From: RPQJ01 sp963698735
GTDB lineage: Bacteria; Pseudomonadota; Gammaproteobacteria; Steroidobacterales; Steroidobacteraceae
Reading direction: 5' to 3'
DNA: 64,000 nt
Assembly: GCA_963698735.1 (NCBI GenBank)
Contig: CAVOSA010000012.1
Location: forward strand, 124,001-188,000
Shown: one piece after another, positions 16,520-23,774 of the stretch
Layout: each line of letters begins with the position of its first letter
Position numbering within the stretch: position 1 is the stretch's first letter
Program-made: the position numbers and the translations under genes
Notes under the pieces: generated by a model
Seen by the model: only the letters and a program-made list of their open reading frames with translations
What the model was told of the DNA's origin: nothing
Databases searched by the model: none

Positions 16520-18928
16520 TCAGACGTCAAGGTTCGACACCAGCAGCGCGTTGCGTTCGATGAACTCACGCCTTGGCTCGACTTCATCACCCATCAGCGT
16601 CGAGAACAGCTCGTTCGCGGTGTGGGCATCCTCGATGCGCACCTGCACGAGCCGGCGCGATTCGGGATTGATGGTCGTGTCCCAGAGCTGCTCGGGATTC
16701 ATCTCGCCGAGACCCTTGTAGCGCTGGATAGTCTGGCCGCGCCGCGCTTCGTCGAGCAGCCAGTTGATCGCTTCCTTGAAGCTGCCGACGGTCTGTTCCT
16801 TTTCGTCGCGACGCACGATGGCGCCCTTGCCGAACAACCCCACCAGCGTGCGCGAGAGTTCGGTGATGCGACGGTACTCGCTGGAGCTGAAGAACTCGCG
16901 ATGCAGGTGCTTCTCGACCGCGTTGCCGTGCTCGACACGCGTCACGACCAGGTGCGGCGGTGTGCCGGGCTGCAGCGTCACGGTGTAGTGACGGCCGGCC
17001 TGCGGCACCGCATTCAGCATCTGCTCGAGCTGCGCGCCCCAGGTCTGCAGCTTCCCGGAGTCCTCGCGATCGGCGATCGCGATTTCCGGCAGGTGCAGCA
17101 TCTGCTCGAGCACGTGCGCGTCGTACCTGCGCGGCGATTTCCGCACGGCGTTCTGGAAATCGATGTATTTGCGGGCCAGCGTTTCGAGCGCACCGTCCTG
17201 CATCGGCACCGATGAATCGTTGACGACCAGCGACGCGCCTTCGAGCGCGGTGCGCAGCAGGATCTGGTTCAGCTCGACGTCGTCCTTCACGTACGTCTCG
17301 CTCTTGCCCTTCTTCACCTTGTAGAGCGGCGGCTGTGCGATGTAGACGTGGCCGCGCTCGATGAGGTCCGGGATCTGCCGGTAGAAAAAAGTCAGTAGCA
17401 AAGTGCGGATATGACTGCCGTCAACATCCGCATCGGTCATTATTATGATGCGATGATACCGTAATTTAGCTAAATCCAGTTCATCCTTTCCAATGCCGCA
17501 GCCGAGCGCGGTGATCAGCGTGCCGACCTCGGCCGACGACAGCATCTTGTCGAAGCGCGCGCGTTCGACGTTCAGGATCTTGCCCTTGAGCGGCAGGATC
17601 GCCTGCGTGCGACGGTCCCTGCCCTGCTTGGCCGAGCCGCCTGCCGAGTCGCCCTCGACGATGAACAGCTCGGACTTTGCCGGATCCTTCTCCTGGCAGT
17701 CCGCGAGCTTGCCGGGCAGGCCCGCGATGTCGAGAGCGCCTTTGCGCCGCGTGAGTTCGCGCGCTTTGCGGGCGGCTTCACGCGCGCGCGCCGCGTCGAT
17801 GATCTTGTTGACGATGGCCTTCGCCTGCGTCGGCTGTTCGAGCAGGAATTCGCCGAGCTTTTCGCTCGCAATCGCCTCGACCACGCCCTTCACTTCGGAC
17901 GAGACCAGCTTGTCCTTGGTCTGCGACGAGAACTTCGGGTCGCTCAACTTCACGGACAGGACCGCCGTGAGGCCTTCGCGCGAATCGTCGCCCGTGGTCG
18001 GCACCTTGTCCTTCTTGTTCGCCATCTCGCCTTCGATGTAGTCGTTCAGCGTGCGCGTGAGCGCTGCGCGGAACCCGGCGAGGTGCGTGCCACCGTCCTT
18101 CTGCGGGATGTTGTTGGTGAAGCAGTACATCGTCTCCGCGTAGGAGTCGTTCCACTGCAGCGCAATTTCCACGACGACGCCGTCGCGCTCGCCCCGAAAC
18201 CAGAAGATTGATTCGTGAACTGCAGTTTTGCTGCGGTTCAGGTACTTGACGAACTCCTTGATGCCGCCTTCGTAATGGAAGGTCTCGCGGCGGTCGTCGC
18301 GCTCGTCGACGAGTTCGATTCGCACACCGGAATTCAGGAACGAGAGTTCGCGCAGGCGTTTCTGCAGGATCTCGTACTCGAATTCGATGTTGGTGAAGAT
18401 CGTGTCGCTGGGCTTGAAGCGGATCGTGGTGCCGCGCTTGTCGCTGGTGCCCGTGACAGCCAGGGGCGACACCGGGTCGCCCAGACGGTATTCCTGCGTG
18501 TAGGTTTTGCCGTCGCGGTAGATCGTGAGGTTCAGCGTCTCCGACAGCGCGTTGACGACGGACACGCCGACGCCATGCAGACCACCAGAGACCTTGTACG
18601 AGGAGTCGTCGAACTTCCCGCCCGCGTGCAGGACGGTGAGGATGACTTCCGCCGCCGAAACGCCCTCTTCCGGGTGGATATCCACAGGAATTCCACGGCC
18701 GTCATCCTGAACGGTAACGGACTGGTCGGCGTGGATCGTGACGATGATGTTCGTGCAGTGACCGGCGAGCGCCTCGTCAATCGAGTTATCCAGGACCTCG
18801 AAGACCATGTGGTGCAAGCCAGACCCGTCATCGGTGTCACCGATGTACATTCCCGGGCGTTTGCGGACCGCATCGAGGCCTTTTAAGACTTTGATTTTAC
18901 TGGAGTCGTAGACGTCCGCGGAGCTCAT
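16520..18928 (-). CDS. gyrB: DNA gyrase subunit B
   Basis: This 802-residue protein is the ATPase subunit of gyrase, which introduces negative supercoils with GyrA. The GHKL ATPase domain shows DNSIDEA (about 47-53), DDGRGIP (75-81) and GGLHGVG (115-121). The TOPRIM domain has EGDSAGGSAKQGR near residue 424. The protein ends with the usual RREFIERNA tail. Its length matches the E. coli enzyme, including the large insertion in the TOPRIM region typical of gammaproteobacteria. It follows recF by 28 bases in the classical dnaA-dnaN-recF-gyrB order. Confidence 0.98.
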   Translation of the reverse strand: MSSADVYDSSKIKVLKGLDAVRKRPGMYIGDTDDGSGLHHMVFEVLDNSIDEALAGHCTNIIVTIHADQSVTVQDDGRGIPVDIHPEEGVSAAEVILTVLHAGGKFDDSSYKVSGGLHGVGVSVVNALSETLNLTIYRDGKTYTQEYRLGDPVSPLAVTGTSDKRGTTIRFKPSDTIFTNIEFEYEILQKRLRELSFLNSGVRIELVDERDDRRETFHYEGGIKEFVKYLNRSKTAVHESIFWFRGERDGVVVEIALQWNDSYAETMYCFTNNIPQKDGGTHLAGFRAALTRTLNDYIEGEMANKKDKVPTTGDDSREGLTAVLSVKLSDPKFSSQTKDKLVSSEVKGVVEAIASEKLGEFLLEQPTQAKAIVNKIIDAARAREAARKARELTRRKGALDIAGLPGKLADCQEKDPAKSELFIVEGDSAGGSAKQGRDRRTQAILPLKGKILNVERARFDKMLSSAEVGTLITALGCGIGKDELDLAKLRYHRIIIMTDADVDGSHIRTLLLTFFYRQIPDLIERGHVYIAQPPLYKVKKGKSETYVKDDVELNQILLRTALEGASLVVNDSSVPMQDGALETLARKYIDFQNAVRKSPRRYDAHVLEQMLHLPEIAIADREDSGKLQTWGAQLEQMLNAVPQAGRHYTVTLQPGTPPHLVVTRVEHGNAVEKHLHREFFSSSEYRRITELSRTLVGLFGKGAIVRRDEKEQTVGSFKEAINWLLDEARRGQTIQRYKGLGEMNPEQLWDTTINPESRRLVQVRIEDAHTANELFSTLMGDEVEPRREFIERNALLVSNLDV

Positions 18929-18956
18929 GGGATACCCGGTGCATAGGGACGCAGGA

Positions 18957-20030
18957 TTATAGCAGAGGGGTGATTTTTCCGTGTTCCACGTGAAACCTTC
19001 TTGCCGCTGGCAGGCGCTGGAATGCGGCCGCGCCAGGCTCTAGGGCTGTGACGAACAATTGTCCGGGCAGCTCGAGAATCACCGAAATCAGCCGGTCCAG
19101 GTTGGCCTCGTCGAGCTCGGCTGCAGGGTCATCCACAAGCAAGGCTGCCGTTGGGCTGCCCAGGTCTTCATCGCACCGAAGCTGCCCGAGCAGCAACGCG
19201 GACGCGGTCAATTTCTGCTGGCCGCGGGAGACCCTGTCCCTGGCCAGGTCGCCTCCCACCCGGATGGAGAGGTCGGCCCGATGGGGCCCCGCGTGAGTTG
19301 TCCCCCGCTCCCGGTCCCTGGCCCACGAATGGTCTATGGCATCACGCAGGTCTGTGCCGGCTGCCCAACCGTCGCTGAGCGACAGCTCGATGGTCAATCC
19401 CAGCAGGCGCTCACCGATGGCGGCAACGTGCGGCTGCAAGTGCTTGAAGTATTCGCGGCGCGAAACCGCCAGCGCCTGGCCGGATTCCAGCAGCTCCGGA
19501 TCCCAGGCGCGGACCACTTCCTCCGGGGATGCGGCCCGCAGCGCGGCGTTCCGTTGTTTGAGGGCCCGCTGGTACCGCCGCCACTGGTCCACGAACCTTG
19601 GTTCCACGTGGAACACTCCCCAGTCGAGGTAGCGGCGCCGTTCCTGCGGCCCTTCCTCGACCAACCGGTGCACTTCGGGATCAATCGCCTGAACCGGCAG
19701 GATGGTCGCCAACTCAGCCAGGCTGCCGATTCGATTTCCGGCTGCCCGGGCCTCGAAACCCTCCCGGCTGTAGCGGACCCCGACCGGACGCACACTGCCA
19801 CCGGCGTCAAAGCGGCCCGTGAGCAATAGCTCGTGGCTGTCCTTGCGGATCAGGGTCTCGTTGCGGGCGGTCCGGAACGAGCGTCCCCGGCCCAGAAAGA
19901 AAATCGCCTCGAGCAAGCTGGTCTTGCCGGAGGCGTTGGCGCCGCTGATCAAATTGCAGCGGCTGTCGAATTCGAGGTCGGCGGTCGCAATGCAGCGAAA
20001 GTCGCGAACGTCGAGTCGACGCAGGCTCAT
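18957..20030 (-). CDS. recF: DNA replication and repair protein RecF
   Basis: This 357-residue ABC-type ATPase binds gapped DNA and helps load RecA. The Walker A motif GANASGKT is at residues 30-37, the signature VSRGQQKL is near residue 267, and Walker B is ALLVDDPAAELD. It sits between dnaN and gyrB. Two parS-like sites lie inside its coding sequence, both specifying a Phe-His-Val-Glu stretch, and a third is 19 bases before its start. The gene therefore doubles as a centromere-like region. Confidence 0.97.
   Translation of the reverse strand: MSLRRLDVRDFRCIATADLEFDSRCNLISGANASGKTSLLEAIFFLGRGRSFRTARNETLIRKDSHELLLTGRFDAGGSVRPVGVRYSREGFEARAAGNRIGSLAELATILPVQAIDPEVHRLVEEGPQERRRYLDWGVFHVEPRFVDQWRRYQRALKQRNAALRAASPEEVVRAWDPELLESGQALAVSRREYFKHLQPHVAAIGERLLGLTIELSLSDGWAAGTDLRDAIDHSWARDRERGTTHAGPHRADLSIRVGGDLARDRVSRGQQKLTASALLLGQLRCDEDLGSPTAALLVDDPAAELDEANLDRLISVILELPGQLFVTALEPGAAAFQRLPAARRFHVEHGKITPLL
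18982..18997. promoter_or_regulatory. parS-like ParB-binding site 1
   Basis: TGTTCCACGTGAAACC differs from the widely conserved chromosomal parS sequence TGTTTCACGTGAAACA at two positions and keeps the CACGTG core. It lies inside the 3' end of recF. Two more sites occur within 1.1 kb, and parA/parB are encoded in the same window. Confidence 0.85.
19600..19615. promoter_or_regulatory. parS-like ParB-binding site 2
   Basis: GGTTCCACGTGGAACA reads TGTTCCACGTGGAACC on the other strand, identical to site 3, and is a near-perfect parS palindrome. It lies inside the recF coding sequence. Confidence 0.8.
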
Positions 20031-20048
20031 GCCGGCACGCTAGCCCGA

Positions 20049-20064
20049 TGTTCCACGTGGAACC
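20049..20064. promoter_or_regulatory. parS-like ParB-binding site 3
   Basis: TGTTCCACGTGGAACC lies in the 77-base gap between recF and dnaN. It matches site 2 exactly when that is read on the opposite strand, and it keeps the TTCCACGTGGAA palindrome. Confidence 0.8.
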
Positions 20065-20107
20065 AACTGGAACCCGGCGCGACCGACAACCGGGCGATTA
20101 CCGAACC

Positions 20108-21208
20108 TCAGAGCCGCATCGGCATGACGACGTAGCGCGCCGACCCGTCCTGTGCCGAGCGGATCAGGCAACTGCTGTTGCCGTCGGTCAGGCCGACCTG
20201 CACGTCGGCCCCGTCAACGGCGGCCAGCGCATCCAGGAGGTAATTGACGTTGAAGCCAATTTCGAGCTCGTCGCCATCGTAGCTAACTTCGACCTCTTCC
20301 TCGGCCTCTTCCTGCTCCGGGTTGTGCGCCTGGATCATGAGGGCGTTCGGTTTCAGCGCGAAGCGAATACCACGGTACTTTTCGTTCGACAGGATTGCCG
20401 CTCGCTGCAGCGCCTGGCGCAGATCGTCTCGGACCGCGCCGATGGTCTTTGGCGGCGTGGCAGGGATCACACGGCTGTATTCCGGGAAACGGCCGTCAAT
20501 AAGCTTCGAAGTGAACCGAATTTCGCCGATCTGGACGCGAAGATGATTGGATCCAATGGAAACTTCGAGGATCTGGTCCTCATTGCCAAGGATTCGCTGC
20601 AATTCGAGCACGCCTTTGCGCGGAACGATGACCTGCTGGCCCGCTTTTCCGCCGTTGGGCAGCTCAACCTCGCACAATGCCAGACGATGGCCGTCAGTCG
20701 CGACAGCTCGCAGCATTTTCGCCGAAGTTTCAAGCAGAAGACCGTTCAAGTAATAGCGCACATCCTGCTGGGCCATCGAGAAATGGGTCTTGTCCAGCAG
20801 CCGCTTGAAGTCCTTTTGCGGCAGTTGCAGCGTCTGCTCGGCGTTGATCTCTTCGACCGTCGGGAATTCCGCGGCCGGCAACGTCGACAGCGTGAAGCGG
20901 CTCTTGCGTGCCCGTACCAGCATCCGCTCGCCTTCCTGCGTCAGCGTGATCTCGGTGCCTTCTGGCAGCGCGCGACAGATGTCGAGCAGCTTGCGGCCCG
21001 GGATCGTGATCTCCCCTCCTCGCTGCACGTCGACGTCGGATGTAGCGACCAGCTCGACTTCGAGATCCGTTGCCGTGATCGACAACTTCCCGCCCTTTGC
21101 CGAGACCAGCACGTTCGCCAGGATCGGCATCGTCTGCTTGCGTTCAACCACCCCGATGACCGCCTGCAGCGGGCTCAGGATCGCTTCGCGTTTCGCGATG
21201 ATCTTCAT
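20108..21208 (-). CDS. dnaN: DNA polymerase III beta subunit (sliding clamp)
   Basis: This 366-residue protein has the length and N-terminus (MKIIAKREAILSPLQAVIGVVERKQTMPIL) of the ring-shaped beta clamp that tethers polymerase III to DNA. Three repeated clamp domains of about 120 residues fit the length. The C-terminus ends YVVMPMRL, the typical clamp ending. It lies between dnaA and recF, and its upstream gap is AT-rich. Confidence 0.98.
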   Translation of the reverse strand: MKIIAKREAILSPLQAVIGVVERKQTMPILANVLVSAKGGKLSITATDLEVELVATSDVDVQRGGEITIPGRKLLDICRALPEGTEITLTQEGERMLVRARKSRFTLSTLPAAEFPTVEEINAEQTLQLPQKDFKRLLDKTHFSMAQQDVRYYLNGLLLETSAKMLRAVATDGHRLALCEVELPNGGKAGQQVIVPRKGVLELQRILGNEDQILEVSIGSNHLRVQIGEIRFTSKLIDGRFPEYSRVIPATPPKTIGAVRDDLRQALQRAAILSNEKYRGIRFALKPNALMIQAHNPEQEEAEEEVEVSYDGDELEIGFNVNYLLDALAAVDGADVQVGLTDGNSSCLIRSAQDGSARYVVMPMRL

Positions 21209-21415
21209 CTTCTATATTCCGGAGTCTTTATATAAGAGTTCTATTGTTATGACTTTTAGCACAGCCGAAGTCTGTGCAAAACCTCTGTTTCCCCAGTGGC
21301 AGCGCGCATTTTCAGCACATCGCAACACCCCTGGGAACCGCCGCATGCCCTGTCTGCAGCCTGTGGATGAAATGTGGAGTACCTGGCCGCCGATTTCATC
21401 CACAGGTTAATCATG
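21209..21415. other. dnaA-dnaN intergenic region, candidate oriC
   Basis: This 207-base gap combines an AT-rich part next to dnaN (21209-21260, with tatatt and tttatataa runs) and near-consensus DnaA boxes next to dnaA. The boxes are TGTGGATGA (21362-21370) and TCATCCACA (21396-21404), each one mismatch from the consensus, plus a weaker TGTGGAGTA (21374-21382). Boxes beside an AT-rich unwinding region are what an origin needs. The other candidate gap, dnaA-rpmH, shows only one near-box. Which gap is used cannot be settled by reading. Confidence 0.45.
21360..21406. repeat. 14-bp perfect inverted repeat made of two DnaA-box-like sequences
   Basis: Arms CCTGTGGATGAAAT (21360-21373) and ATTTCATCCACAGG (21393-21406) are exact reverse complements 19 bases apart. 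Each arm contains a 9-mer one mismatch from the DnaA box TTATCCACA. The repeat starts 9 bases beyond the dnaA stop codon, so it could act as a paired DnaA-binding site, a transcript hairpin, or both. Confidence 0.7.
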
Positions 21416-22810
21416 TCATCCCGCAAGGGTTCTCAACAGGTTCGAATAATCTTCGTTGAGCCGCTGCTGTGAGTCGCGCAATTCCTTGATCACGCGACAC
21501 GCGTGCAGCACCGTCGTGTGATCGCGACCGCCGAAGGCATCGCCGATCTCGGGCAGGCTGTGATTGGTGAGTTCCTTCGAGAGCGCCATCGCCATCTGCC
21601 GCGGGCGCGTGATCGAGCGGCTGCGTCGGCGCGACAGCAGGTCGGCCACGCGGATCTTGTAGTACTCCGCGACGGTCTTCTGGATGTTCTCGATCGTGAC
21701 CAGGCGCTCCTGCAGAGCGAGCAGGTCCTTGAGCGCTTCTTTCGCGAAATCCAGCGTAATCGGGCGCCCGGTGAACTGGGAGTTCGCGATCACGCGGCGC
21801 ATGGCGCCCTCGAGTTCGCGCACGTTGGAGCGGATGCGCTTCGCCACGAAAAACGCGACTTCCTCGGGCAATTCCACGCCGCTGGCGGAAGACTTGCTCA
21901 TCAGGATCGCGACGCATGTTTCGAGTTCGGGCGGCTCGATCGCCACCGTGAGTCCCCAGCCGAAACGCGACTTCAGGCGTTCCTCGAGTCCCTCGACTTC
22001 CTTGGGATAGCGATCGCAGGTGAGGATCACCTGCTGCTGCCCTTCGAGCAGCGTGTTGAACGTGTGGAAGAACTCTTCCTGCGAGCGGTCCTTGCCGGCG
22101 AAGAACTGGATGTCGTCGATCAGCAGCGCGTCGAGCGTGCGGTACGCCTGCTTGAACTCGTTGATCGTGTTGTGCTGCAGGGCACGAACCATGTCGCCGA
22201 CGAAGCGTTCGGAGTGCACGTACGCGACCTTGGCGTCCTTGTTGCGGGCCCGGATCTGGTTGCCGACGGCGTGCATCAGGTGCGTCTTGCCGAGACCGAC
22301 GCCGCCGTAGATGAACAGCGGGTTGTACGCGCGGCCCGGATTCTCGGCGACCTGGACGGCTGCGGCGCGGGCAAGCTGGTTGCTCTTGCCCTCGACGAAG
22401 TTCGAGAACGTGAAGTCCGGGTTGAGGCGGCCGCCGAACTGCGGCAACGGGTCGATCGTGCGCTTGGGCGCACCCGCGGAGAGTTCAGCCGCCGCCGGCC
22501 GGGGCGTGGGTTGGACCGGAAAGCCGATGCCTTCCGTCAGCAGGACCGGTATCGGGGGCGGGGGCCGGCGTGAGCCGATCTCGACCACCACCTGGGGCGC
22601 TGGAGCCGGCACGAGCTCGTCTACCAGTTCGCTGATCCGCGCGGTGCAGTTCTGGTTGACCCAGTCGACGACGTACCGGTTCGGGGCGAGCAGGTGCAGC
22701 CTGCCGCCATCTTCGACGGCCTGCAGCGGACGGATCCAGGTGTTGAAAGCCTGTTCCGGAAGCTCCGCCTCGAGGCGGCGGAGGCATTGATGCCAGAGCG
22801 AAATCTCCAC
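21416..22810 (-). CDS. dnaA: Chromosomal replication initiator DnaA
   Basis: This 464-residue protein carries all four DnaA domains. Domain I is the N-terminal WHQCLRRLEAELPEQAFNTWIRPL. A Pro-rich linker spans about 66-115. The AAA+ ATPase has Walker A GGVGLGKT at 169-176 and Walker B LLIDDIQFF. Domain IV has the DNA-binding signature FGGRDHTTVLHACR. It opens the origin and also acts as a transcription factor. It is divergent from rpmH, the classical arrangement, and is followed by the possible oriC and dnaN. Confidence 0.98.
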   Translation of the reverse strand: MEISLWHQCLRRLEAELPEQAFNTWIRPLQAVEDGGRLHLLAPNRYVVDWVNQNCTARISELVDELVPAPAPQVVVEIGSRRPPPPIPVLLTEGIGFPVQPTPRPAAAELSAGAPKRTIDPLPQFGGRLNPDFTFSNFVEGKSNQLARAAAVQVAENPGRAYNPLFIYGGVGLGKTHLMHAVGNQIRARNKDAKVAYVHSERFVGDMVRALQHNTINEFKQAYRTLDALLIDDIQFFAGKDRSQEEFFHTFNTLLEGQQQVILTCDRYPKEVEGLEERLKSRFGWGLTVAIEPPELETCVAILMSKSSASGVELPEEVAFFVAKRIRSNVRELEGAMRRVIANSQFTGRPITLDFAKEALKDLLALQERLVTIENIQKTVAEYYKIRVADLLSRRRSRSITRPRQMAMALSKELTNHSLPEIGDAFGGRDHTTVLHACRVIKELRDSQQRLNEDYSNLLRTLAG

Positions 22811-22887
22811 GACCGGCGGGCCTTTCGACAGGGACGGTGAGCGCTTGCAAGCGGGAAGGGGCGGCGAGTGTATACCTCCGACTTGCC

Positions 22888-22896
22888 TGTGGATAT
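22888..22896. promoter_or_regulatory. DnaA-box-like site upstream of dnaA
   Basis: TGTGGATAT is one mismatch from the reverse complement of the DnaA box TTATCCACA. It lies in the divergent gap between dnaA and rpmH, where DnaA commonly binds to control its own gene. Confidence 0.45.
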
Positions 22897-22908
22897 CTCG
22901 GCCTGAGG

Positions 22909-22937
22909 TTGACTCGGGCGGGGCGCGTGCGTATCCT
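22909..22937 (+). promoter_or_regulatory. Sigma70-type promoter of rpmH-rnpA
   Basis: TTGACT (22909-22914) and TATCCT (22932-22937) are separated by exactly 17 bases and point towards rpmH, whose start is about 68 bases downstream. The -35 has five of six consensus bases. Confidence 0.65.
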
Positions 22938-23005
22938 TCCCGGCCCTCTTACGACCAGTGCATGTTGTTGTTTCTGGTCCTGTTTCGGGCACTACGGAGC
23001 CGAAG

Positions 23006-23140
23006 ATGAAGCGCACTTTCAACCCGAGCAACCTGCACCGCAAGCGAGTCCACGGCTTCCGTGCGCGCATGGCCACCAAGGGCGGTCGCCTCGTCCTCGC
23101 CCGTCGCCGCGCCAAGGGCCGCAAGCGCCTCGCGGTCTGA
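23006..23140 (+). CDS. rpmH: 50S ribosomal protein L34
   Basis: This 44-residue, highly basic protein (MKRTFNPSNLHRKRVHGFRARM then a KGRKRLAV end) is a textbook L34 of the large ribosomal subunit. I use the internal ATG at 23006, which gives the standard length, rather than the longer open frame from 22958. It heads the rpmH-rnpA-yidD-yidC cluster. Its stop codon overlaps the probable non-standard start of rnpA. Confidence 0.98.
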   Translation: MKRTFNPSNLHRKRVHGFRARMATKGGRLVLARRRAKGRKRLAV

Positions 23141-23529
23141 CCGTTCTCACGAGCAGCAGCGCTCGACCGATCGCCTCGCGCCGCTTTCCGCGCGCGAGCC
23201 GACTGACCGACAAGCCCCAGTTCGACGTCGTCCACCGCCAGGGCCAGCGTTCATCAGACGCGTTGTTCCAGGTGATTACGCGAGCCAATGATGCGGGTCA
23301 CGCACGGCTCGGGCTCGCGGTAGGTGTGAAGGCGGCCGGCAACGCCGTGCAACGCAATCGTCTGAAGCGCCTCGCCCGAGAATCGTTCCGCCACCGCCAG
23401 CAGGAACTCCCGCCCGTGGACGTCGTCATCAATGCGCGACCTGCCGCCGGCAAGAGCGGCAACGACGAACTCCGCGCCAGCCTCGCAGCTCACTGGGATA
23501 GGATCGTGCGACGATGCGCTCGCTCCTGA
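23137..23529 (+). CDS. rnpA: Ribonuclease P protein component
   Basis: The product is the small basic protein that helps RNase P RNA mature tRNA 5' ends. The conserved parts FPRASRLTDKPQFD (near the N-terminus) and the RNA-binding NRLKRLARESFR are present. No ATG, GTG or TTG lies in frame between about 22930 and the conserved start of the protein. I propose a CTG start at 23137, whose last two bases form the rpmH stop (CTGA overlap), giving 130 aa of normal length. An ATC or a far-upstream GTG are alternatives. The 3' end overlaps yidD by 16 bases. Confidence 0.8.
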   Translation: MTVLTSSSARPIASRRFPRASRLTDKPQFDVVHRQGQRSSDALFQVITRANDAGHARLGLAVGVKAAGNAVQRNRLKRLARESFRHRQQELPPVDVVINARPAAGKSGNDELRASLAAHWDRIVRRCARS

Positions 23530-23774
23530 TCGGCTTCATCACGCTCTACCGCTGGTTCGTGAGCCCCTTGCTCGGGCCGAACTGCCGTTTCTATCCGACG
23601 TGTTCCTGCTACGCGCAGGAAGCCATTCAACGTCACGGGGCGCTTCGCGGCTCGTGGCTCGCAGCGCGCCGCATCGGGCGCTGCCATCCCTGGAACCCCG
23701 GCGGTTTCGATCCCGTGCCCGAATGCACGCACGCACCGCACGACAACACTCATAAGCGACCGACTCATGGATAA
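23514..23774 (+). CDS. yidD: Membrane protein insertion efficiency factor YidD
   Basis: This 86-residue protein matches YidD throughout, with LYRWFVSPLLGPNCRFYPTCS, the conserved cysteines, and GRCHPWNPGGFDPVP. It is a small inner-membrane-associated protein that assists YidC-dependent insertion. It overlaps rnpA by 16 bases and yidC by 8, the usual compact arrangement. Confidence 0.96.
   Translation: MRSLLIGFITLYRWFVSPLLGPNCRFYPTCSCYAQEAIQRHGALRGSWLAARRIGRCHPWNPGGFDPVPECTHAPHDNTHKRPTHG

Noticed and set aside
22837..23136. N-terminal extension of RnpA running through rpmH, as overlapping rpmH/rnpA arrangements are known in Thermus
   Set aside because: The only standard start in the extension (a GTG near 22927) lies upstream of rpmH in promoter-like DNA, and the extension has no protein-like pattern; a CTG start at the rpmH stop is simpler.
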